Position numbers and translations under genes: made by a program. A stretch of DNA of 10,916 bases from Chloroflexi bacterium RBG_16_68_14 (GTDB taxonomy: Bacteria; Chloroflexota; Dehalococcoidia; DSTF01; RBG-16-68-14), in assembly GCA_001796995.1 (NCBI GenBank), contig MGOB01000072.1:1-10916 (forward strand), given 5' to 3'. Positions within the stretch are counted from its first letter, which is position 1; each line of letters starts with the position of its first letter. The notes under the pieces are model-generated. The model worked only from the letters and a program-made list of their open reading frames with translations, ran no database searches and had not been told where the DNA came from. Positions 5,753 to 10,916 of this stretch are shown in pieces.

Positions 5753-7626
5753 CGGCTCACCTCGTCACTTCCCCCAGCCATGCCCACGACGCCGTGGGCC
5801 GGCGCGCCGGGGACGCCGTAGTCGTAGGGGTGTCCGCTGACCACGGGCGGCGCCGGGAAGTTCTCCACCGGCGGCGGCGAGGAGACCTGCCACTCCAGCG
5901 TCCGCGCCCGCCAGGGGTCGGCGCCGGCCTGGGCGCCCCATACGAGAGAACGCAGCAGGTTGAAGACGAAGATGAGGAAGCTGGCCGCCAGGATGAAGCC
6001 CATCACGCTGACGAAGATGTTCACGCCCTGCAGGTCAGGGGTGTAGGTGGCGATGCGGCGGTTCATCCCGTGCAGGCCCAGCCAGAACATGGGCAAGAAC
6101 GTAAGGTTGAACCCCAGGAACATCAGCCAGAAGTGGAGCTGGCCCAGCCGTTCGTCGTACATCCGCCCCGTCATCTTGGGGAACCAGTAGTAGATGCCGC
6201 CCATGAGGGCAAAGATCTCGGCGCCGATGATGGTGTAGTGGAAGTGGGCGACGACGAAGTAGGTGTCGGACAGGTTGACGTCGGTGGGCGCGTCGGCCAG
6301 GAAGATGCCCGTCACGCCCCCGATGAGGAAGTTGAAGACCACGCCCATGGCGAAGAGCATCGGCGTGCGGATCCAGAGCCGGCCCATCCAGAGCGTCCCC
6401 AGCGCGGAGAGGAAGATCAGGCCGGTGGGGACGGAGATGATCTCTGTGGTGACCAGAAACGGCGCTATCAAGCGTTTGTCCATGCCGCTGACGAACATGT
6501 GGTGCGCCCACACGATGGCGCTCAGCCCGACGATCCCCAGGAAGCCTCCCACCGCCCAGCGGTAGGCGAAGAGCGGCTTCCGGGAGAAGTGGGCCAGGAT
6601 CTCCAGGGTGAGGCCCAGGCCGGGGAGGACGAAGATGTACACCGCCGGGTGGGAGTAGAACCAGAAGATGTGCTGGTAGAGGATCGGCTCGCCTCCCTCC
6701 GCCGCCTTGAAGAAGGAGGTGTCGGCGATCCGGTCCAAAATGAGCATCAGCATCGCGGCCGCGAAAAACTGGGTGAAGAGCAGCGCCAGGATCGCCGCGG
6801 AGAACATCGACCACACGAAGATGGGCAGCCGCCCCCAGGTCATCCCGGGCGCGCGCATATAGATGATGGTGGTCAGGAAGTTGAGCCCACCCAGGATGGA
6901 GGAGAGCCCGAAGGTGATGATCGCCAGGCTGAAGAAGAGCTGCCCGCTGGCGTTCTGCAGGCTGAGGGGCGGATAGGCCGTCCAGCCGGAGTCCCAGCCG
7001 CCCACCGCCTGGGCGGTGAGCAGCAGCACCGCCACCGGCGGCACCAGCCAGAACGAGAGCGCGTTCACCCGCGGGAAGGCGACGTCCTCCGCCCCGATCA
7101 GGATGGGCACGAAGTAGTTACCGAAGCCGCCGATGATGGAGGCGACCGCCACCGCCACCATGATGATGCCGTGCAGGCTCATCACCTGGTTGTAGGTCCC
7201 TTCGCCCATGACGGCCCCCTCCGGGCTCAGGAGCTGGGCGCGGATGAGCACGGCGAAGAGCCCGGCCAGCAGGAAGAGGAGGAGGAAGGTCGCCAGGTAC
7301 TGGATGCCGATGACCTTGTGGTCGAGTGTGAAGGCGAAGTAGCGCTGCCAGCCGGTGGGGCCCTCCTTGGTGGACAGCCCGAACCACTCCCGGCCCCAGC
7401 GCTCCCAAACTCCCACGCCGAAGAGCCAACCGACGATGCCCAGCGCGTAGCCGAAGGTGATGCTCAGCTCCAGCGACCAGGCGCTGCGGCCGGCGCCCGC
7501 TCTGAGCACGGCGATGAGCGCCACGCCCAGCCCGAAGCCGGCCAGCCCCCAGAGCACCCCGCGGGCCAGGGGGACGAGGGCTGACCAGGCGCTCGCTGGC
7601 GCTTCCCGTTCAGCCGTGTGCGTCAC
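5749..7626 (-). CDS. coxA: Cytochrome c oxidase subunit I (A2-family heme-copper oxidase)
   Basis: This encodes 625 residues; it is the catalytic subunit that reduces O2 to water and pumps protons. Visible ligands: H152 (SLHGIIM) and H463 for heme a, H461 for heme a3 (VVAHFHY), H326 with the cross-linked Y330 (YSHPAVY) and H375-H376 for CuB. The Glu of HPEVY in the A1 family is Ala here (A328), with Tyr-Ser at 324-325, the hallmark of the A2 family. The K-channel region SVPTG (398-402) is present. The N-terminus has about 100 residues with two extra hydrophobic segments before the conserved LDHKVIGIQYL. The start is GTG at 7626, overlapping the coxB stop by 4 bases, with AGGAGG at 7636-7641, 9 bases upstream. 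A long opposite-strand frame (5653-7584) is a GC-skew shadow. Confidence 0.97.
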   Translation of the reverse strand: MTHTAEREAPASAWSALVPLARGVLWGLAGFGLGVALIAVLRAGAGRSAWSLELSITFGYALGIVGWLFGVGVWERWGREWFGLSTKEGPTGWQRYFAFTLDHKVIGIQYLATFLLLFLLAGLFAVLIRAQLLSPEGAVMGEGTYNQVMSLHGIIMVAVAVASIIGGFGNYFVPILIGAEDVAFPRVNALSFWLVPPVAVLLLTAQAVGGWDSGWTAYPPLSLQNASGQLFFSLAIITFGLSSILGGLNFLTTIIYMRAPGMTWGRLPIFVWSMFSAAILALLFTQFFAAAMLMLILDRIADTSFFKAAEGGEPILYQHIFWFYSHPAVYIFVLPGLGLTLEILAHFSRKPLFAYRWAVGGFLGIVGLSAIVWAHHMFVSGMDKRLIAPFLVTTEIISVPTGLIFLSALGTLWMGRLWIRTPMLFAMGVVFNFLIGGVTGIFLADAPTDVNLSDTYFVVAHFHYTIIGAEIFALMGGIYYWFPKMTGRMYDERLGQLHFWLMFLGFNLTFLPMFWLGLHGMNRRIATYTPDLQGVNIFVSVMGFILAASFLIFVFNLLRSLVWGAQAGADPWRARTLEWQVSSPPPVENFPAPPVVSGHPYDYGVPGAPAHGVVGMAGGSDEVSR

Positions 7627-8420
7627 CTCTCTATTCCTCCTGACAGTGCGTCGGCCGCCTCTGTCTCCTCAGAGAGAGGAGCAGCGTCCGCGGCCCCTGC
7701 CTGCTCCTCCAGCCAAGCCGCGAACTCCTCGTCGCTGACGACGCTGACGGGGATGCGCATCTTGGAGTGGAAGAGGCCGCAGAGCTCGGCGCACTGCACC
7801 CGCAGGTTGGGGTCGGTCTGGTACGAGCCGGTCTTCGTCGGCTTGAGGGAGATGGTCGTGGTCCGTCCCGGCACAGCGTCTATCTTCATCAGGAAGCCCG
7901 GGATCCAGAAGGAGTGGAGCACGTCCCGGCTCGTGATGTTGAAGCGGACGGTGCGGTCGACGGGGAGGACCAGCTCGCTCACCCGGGCGACATCGTGCTG
8001 GGGATAGCTCACGAACCAGGTCCACTGCATACCTTCAACCTCGACGACCAAGTCGGGGTTGGGCTCATCACCGAAGATGTTCGGGATGCTCACCAGGCCG
8101 GGGTAGATGGCGATGGCCAGGGTGAGGGCCGACGTAATGACGAACCAGGCAAGGGGGATCGAGCCGCGGCCCTGGAGGGGAGGCCCGTCGTCCGTCGGAA
8201 ATTCCGTGGTGTGCTGCCGGAGGAAGCTGTAGACCAGCACGGCGACCACCATGGTGAAGACCGGCACCGCGAAGTAGACCAGCACCCGGAAGGCGTGCTC
8301 AATATCTTCGCCCTTGTCAGCCTTCGCCAGCGGGTAGAAGTCGACAAAGACCGCTAACAGCTCACCGATGGCGGTAAGGATGAGCCAGAGCGCGCCCGCG
8401 GCGACCAGGTCGCGCTTCAT
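7623..8420 (-). CDS. coxB: Cytochrome c oxidase subunit II (CuA-binding)
   Basis: This encodes 265 residues from the ATG at 8420. An in-frame TTG at 8459 would add 13 hydrophilic residues and is less likely. The subunit accepts electrons from cytochrome c at a binuclear copper centre in a domain outside the membrane. CuA ligands are all present: H169 (LHSFWIPGF), C210, E212, C214, H218 and M221 (CAELCGLFHSKM). The aromatic patch for electron entry is QWTWF (131-136). Hydrophobic segments lie at about 5-27, 43-66 and 89-108, one more than the usual two. There is no CxxCH, so subunit II has no fused cytochrome c domain (not caa3 in the strict sense). The tail is Ala/Glu-rich. First gene of the coxB-coxA-IV-coxC operon, divergent from the PAS-LuxR regulator. 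Confidence 0.95.
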   Translation of the reverse strand: MKRDLVAAGALWLILTAIGELLAVFVDFYPLAKADKGEDIEHAFRVLVYFAVPVFTMVVAVLVYSFLRQHTTEFPTDDGPPLQGRGSIPLAWFVITSALTLAIAIYPGLVSIPNIFGDEPNPDLVVEVEGMQWTWFVSYPQHDVARVSELVLPVDRTVRFNITSRDVLHSFWIPGFLMKIDAVPGRTTTISLKPTKTGSYQTDPNLRVQCAELCGLFHSKMRIPVSVVSDEEFAAWLEEQAGAADAAPLSEETEAADALSGGIER

Positions 8421-8760
8421 CGCGGTATCGTTTCTTTCCCCATTGGGAGCATGGGACAAAGAGTGGTATCTCTCTGGCGCGCTGCCAGCCTCACTGCCGA
8501 ACCAGGCTCACTACGTACCCATGGAAGCAAGTGCACGGTTTCACACTAGGGCGGGCGGCCGTTCCTGTCGTGATGCAACTGCATCATTTTGCCCTGGCCC
8601 CTTTCCGGTGGTGGGTTTACAACCTCGGTTCCTCATACGGCCCAATTCTTGGGTTAATTGCTTCACTTAGGGACGAATGACCCTATCTGGACAGGCCAGT
8701 TGGCCCTCACGCGAGGCTCGCGGCTGGCCTAATGTTTGCTCTGAAAGCGAGGAGTGGAGC
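8421..8760. other. Divergent intergenic region between coxB and the PAS-LuxR gene
   Basis: These 340 bases are free of recognisable genes. The main feature is the 16-base dyad at 8571-8586. No clear -35/-10 pair stands out on either strand. An in-frame ATG at 8677 would extend the regulator by 28 residues into this region, but it lacks a good ribosome site. Confidence 0.55.
8571..8586. promoter_or_regulatory. Candidate operator, perfect dyad TGATGCA-AC-TGCATCA
   Basis: Seven-base half-sites around a two-base centre, roughly midway in the coxB/regulator intergenic region. Its core ATGCAACTGCAT matches ATGCGTCTGCAT at 9529-9540 in 10 of 12 positions, so both may bind the same protein. Confidence 0.5.
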
Positions 8761-9489
8761 ATGCGGATGAGACGCGGACCCTTGGTACGGACCAAGCGCA
8801 GCCCGAGACGGCGGGGGCGGGCCATCACCACGGATGCCCTGATGAAGCTGCTGGCCCGCTCGGCCGATGGCGTCTTCGCCGTTGACGAGGAGCAGCGCAT
8901 CATTTTCTGGAGCAAGGTGATGGAGGAGCTGCTCGGCCTCCCCAAGAGCCAGGTGTTGGGCAAGAACTGCTACGACGTCATCCTGGGCAGCGACTACGAG
9001 GGCCACCCCTTCTGCCGCCGGGACTGCCCGGCCATCAAGTCGGCGAAGCGCGGCCGCAGCGTGCCCAACTACGACATCGCCTGCCGCCGGGACGGCCGGG
9101 AGCTCTGGCTCAACGTCAGCATCGTGCCGGTCCCGCGCAGTGCGCCTAGCGGCGCCATGGCCATCCACCTGATCCGCGACGTCTCGCAGCGCCGCCGGTC
9201 CGAGCGCCTCGCCCAGGCAGCCATCGAGTCGGTCAGCCAGTTCATGGCAGAGACCTCCGGCCCCGAGCCGGAGGCCAAGCCCTACCCTGCCCCCGGCCCT
9301 TCCCTGACCGCCCGCGAGATCGAGGTGCTGCGGCTCCTGGCCGACGGCCTCGATACCGACTCGCTGGCGAGGAAGCTCGGCCTCAGCCAGGCCACCATCC
9401 GGAACCACATCCAGCGGTTGCTGGCGAAGCTCGGCGTGCACAGCCGGCTGGAGGCGGTCATCTACGGCGCCCGCCACGGCCTCATCTAG
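8761..9489 (+). CDS. PAS domain-containing LuxR-type transcriptional regulator
   Basis: This encodes 242 residues from the ATG at 8761, chosen for GAGGAG 6 bases upstream. The basic N-terminus (MRMRRGPLVRTKRSPRRRGR) is followed by a PAS domain at about 23-142 (ADGVFAVDEEQRIIFWSKVM...; ...RDVSQRRR), a proline-rich linker at 168-180 and a LuxR/FixJ-type helix-turn-helix at 181-242 (SLTAREIEVLRLLADGLDT, ATIRNHIQRLLAKLGVHSR). There is no receiver domain, so it is not a classical response regulator; the PAS domain is the likely sensor. The PAS carries C70, C85, C89 and C108, the middle two in FCRRDCP, suggesting thiol, metal or redox sensing (inference). Position divergent from the oxidase operon suggests control of respiration genes. 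Confidence 0.9.
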   Translation: MRMRRGPLVRTKRSPRRRGRAITTDALMKLLARSADGVFAVDEEQRIIFWSKVMEELLGLPKSQVLGKNCYDVILGSDYEGHPFCRRDCPAIKSAKRGRSVPNYDIACRRDGRELWLNVSIVPVPRSAPSGAMAIHLIRDVSQRRRSERLAQAAIESVSQFMAETSGPEPEAKPYPAPGPSLTAREIEVLRLLADGLDTDSLARKLGLSQATIRNHIQRLLAKLGVHSRLEAVIYGARHGLI

Positions 9490-9524
9490 ACTTCGCTTAG
9501 CGCAGCGGACATCTACTGGCCCGC

Positions 9525-9544
9525 TGTAATGCGTCTGCATTACA
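9525..9544. promoter_or_regulatory. Candidate operator, 20-base dyad upstream of the LLM oxidoreductase
   Basis: TGTAATGC-GTCT-GCATTACA has perfect 8-base arms around a 4-base centre, 105 bases before the ATG at 9650. A TACAAT -10-like word overlaps its right end (9541-9546). A 20-base dyad fits a dimeric helix-turn-helix regulator. Confidence 0.55.
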
Positions 9545-9649
9545 ATTACGTATCTTTGCGAGCGACAAGGTACGGCCAGCGCTGCTTGCCGTACGGGCAC
9601 GGCGAGCGTCGGACGACGGCATCGCGATAGAGCCGAGAGGAGACCCGCT

Positions 9650-10738
9650 ATGAAGTTCGGCCAGCTCCACCTGTTCGAGAACCCGATGGGCCGCACCGAG
9701 AAGGAGATCGTTGATGAGCAGTTCGACATCATGGTGCGGGCGGAAGAGTTCGGCTTCGACTCGATCTGGCCGGCGGAACACCACTTCAGCGAGTACGGCT
9801 ACTGCGCCTCGCCGGCGGTGACGCTAGCGGCTCTCGCCTCCCGCACCCAGCGGATCCGCCTCGGCACCGGCGTGGTGGTGCTGCCGCTGAACCACCCCGT
9901 CCGCGTCGCCGAGGAGTACGCCATGCTGGACCTCCTCTCTGGCGGCAGAGTCGACCTAGGCGTCGGCCGGGGATACCAGCCCCACGAGTTCGCCGGCTAC
10001 GGAGTGGACCAGACCCGCAGCCGCGACCTCTTCCGCGAATCGGTGGAGATCATTCAGAGCGCCTGGACGAAGGAACGCTTCGACTACAACGGGGAGTTCT
10101 ACCAGCTTAGCGATCTCTCGGTTCGCCCCAAGCCCTTGCAGAAGCCCCACCCGCCCATCTGGATGGCTTCGCTGTCGCCGGAGACGTTCCAGCTCTGCGG
10201 TCGCTACGGGTTCCACCTGATGTGCGCGCCGGTGTTCGGCTTCGACGTGAATCGGGGCGCCGCCCAGATCGAGGAGTACCGTTCAGCGCTACGCGAGCAC
10301 GGCCGCGACCCCGCCGACCATGAGGTCGCCGCCCTCACCATGACCTACGTAGCGGAGACGACCCAGCAGGCGCTGGCGGACTTCCAAGACGCGGTGATGT
10401 GGTACTTCCGCACCTTCGCCAAGTACATCGCGCCGCCCCAGGGGCAGCCCGCCGTCAAGACCTACGAGATGTACACCGCCGCCCGCGACTGGCTCCAGAC
10501 GGTGGAATGGGATCTGGTGGTAGAGAGGGGCGCCGTGGTCTGCGGCAGCCCGGATCAGGTGGCCGAGCGCATCGCTCAGATCCACGAGCTGTGCGGCGTC
10601 ACCCACTACCTCGCCTGGACGCGCATCGGCGGCCTCGCCCACGACAAGGTGTTGCGCAGCATGGAGCTGATGCGCGACCAGGTGATGCCCCAGGTGCGCC
10701 CGCTGGGAGAGCGCGCCCCCGCCTCGACCGGCGGCTGA
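9650..10738 (+). CDS. LLM-class flavin-dependent oxidoreductase (bacterial luciferase-like)
   Basis: This encodes 362 residues, the usual size of luciferase-alpha-like TIM-barrel monooxygenases that use FMN or F420. Seen: MKFGQLHLFENP at strand 1, GFDSIWPAEHHFSEYG (35-50) with the AEHHF motif of the luciferase alpha-like group, TQRIRLGTGVVVLPLNHPVRVAEE (67-90), LDLLSGGRVDLGVGRGYQP (93-111), RPKPLQKPHPPIWMAS (140s-150s) and a C-terminal GSPDQVAERI. The substrate cannot be told from sequence. The ATG has GAGAGGAG 7 bases upstream. It stands 160 bases after the PAS-LuxR gene in the same direction, with a dyad between them, so it is probably a separate, regulated unit. Confidence 0.93.
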   Translation: MKFGQLHLFENPMGRTEKEIVDEQFDIMVRAEEFGFDSIWPAEHHFSEYGYCASPAVTLAALASRTQRIRLGTGVVVLPLNHPVRVAEEYAMLDLLSGGRVDLGVGRGYQPHEFAGYGVDQTRSRDLFRESVEIIQSAWTKERFDYNGEFYQLSDLSVRPKPLQKPHPPIWMASLSPETFQLCGRYGFHLMCAPVFGFDVNRGAAQIEEYRSALREHGRDPADHEVAALTMTYVAETTQQALADFQDAVMWYFRTFAKYIAPPQGQPAVKTYEMYTAARDWLQTVEWDLVVERGAVVCGSPDQVAERIAQIHELCGVTHYLAWTRIGGLAHDKVLRSMELMRDQVMPQVRPLGERAPASTGG

Positions 10739-10762
10739 GGCCTTCGGTGGGCACTTAGCCTT

Positions 10763-10784
10763 CAAGCCCGCTGCCTCCGGCTTG
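10763..10784 (+). terminator. Weak hairpin after the LLM oxidoreductase gene
   Basis: CAAGCC (10763-10768) pairs with GGCTTG (10779-10784) around 10 bases, 25 bases after the stop and followed by the pyrimidine run CTTCCTTGTT. Short stem and no true T tract. Confidence 0.3.
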
Positions 10785-10793
10785 CTTCCTTGT

Positions 10794-10813
10794 TCGTACA
10801 TATGTTTTACTAT
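10794..10813 (+). promoter_or_regulatory. SOS-box-like element overlapping a -10-like TACTAT
   Basis: TCGTACATATGTTTTA (10794-10809) matches the TCGAAC-N4-GTTCGA form of the LexA box in 9 of 12 defined bases. TACTAT at 10808-10813 could be the -10 of the following gene. The match is imperfect and the -35 is unclear. Confidence 0.3.
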
Positions 10814-10880
10814 CGAGGGGCGCGGGACCCGCATCGTGCCTTCGGGGTGCGGCGTCTTGAGGCGCCCGTACCGAACTCCC

Positions 10881-10916
10881 ATGGCCCGCCGCACCGGCAC
10901 GGCTGATCTGCCTCTC
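10881..10916 (+). CDS. DUF763-family protein, first 12 codons (truncated by window end)
   Basis: The ATG at 10881 opens MARRTGTADLPL, which matches the highly conserved N-terminus of DUF763 proteins (RTGTADLPLHGG... from memory). The family is of unknown function. No clear ribosome site precedes this ATG; an in-frame TTG at 10857 is possible but would add residues before the conserved start. Only 12 residues are visible, so the call rests on that one motif. Confidence 0.6.
   Translation, partial: MARRTGTADLPL

Noticed and set aside
5653..7584. 643-codon open frame on the plus strand antisense to coxA
   Set aside because: It has low-complexity Glu/Asp/Gly/His/Gln/Arg composition without any family motif and lies over unmistakable coxA; it arises from high GC at third codon positions.
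8421..8459. TTG start extending coxB by 13 residues
   Set aside because: The added residues are hydrophilic and precede a typical Met-Lys-Arg membrane-segment start at 8420; TTG is rarer.
8677..8760. Upstream ATG for the PAS-LuxR gene
   Set aside because: No good ribosome site, whereas GAGGAG stands 6 bases before the ATG at 8761.
8707..9784. Minus-strand frames of 341 and 95 codons
   Set aside because: They are shadows of the PAS-LuxR and LLM genes with no family features.
1..10916. CRISPR array or transposase
   Set aside because: No regularly spaced repeats with unique spacers and no DDE or integrase-like frame was seen.

Overview
The window looks like a piece of a GC-rich bacterial chromosome, most likely from the Chloroflexota (Dehalococcoidia-like lineages). 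That placement is an inference. It rests on the A2-type cytochrome oxidase operon, a PAS-LuxR regulator, a luciferase-like flavin oxidoreductase, the start of a DUF763-family gene, and short GC-rich dispersed repeats of a kind I recall from such genomes. There is no rRNA, no intact tRNA and no transposase or integrase.

Left part (1-4167), accessory region. Two genes read leftward: a small Clp_N-repeat protein (2108-2341) and, 12 bases on, a large protein (2095 to beyond base 1). The large one has two membrane segments, a proline-rich linker, a beta-rich conserved domain, a TIR domain with a plausible catalytic glutamate, a stand-alone ClpA/B-type AAA+ lid without any ATPase core, and a YbjN/CesT-like C-terminal domain. 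This architecture resembles bacterial conflict or signalling proteins. It is easy to miss because the frame runs off the window edge. Diverging from it across a 320-base intergenic region are two tandem paralogues (2662-3387 and 3478-4167). Each is built from two copies of an unrecognised domain, and their 3' ends are nearly identical.

Middle (4168-4930), no protein gene. It holds a degenerate 3' part of a tRNA-Gly (a possible integration-site scar), several perfect inverted repeats and what looks like a dispersed intergenic repeat. It separates the accessory block from the housekeeping block.

Right part (4931-10916), core metabolism. A leftward operon coxB-coxA-subunit IV-coxC encodes an aa3-type, A2-family (Tyr-Ser motif) heme-copper oxidase. 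The genes overlap by 4 bases or abut. Divergent from it is a regulator with a cysteine-containing PAS domain and a LuxR-type helix-turn-helix, followed by an LLM-class flavin-dependent oxidoreductase. Dyads sharing the core ATGC-NN-CTGCAT lie in the coxB/regulator intergenic region and just before the oxidoreductase gene, so the three units may share a regulator. The window ends 12 codons into a DUF763-family gene preceded by a degenerate SOS-box-like element.
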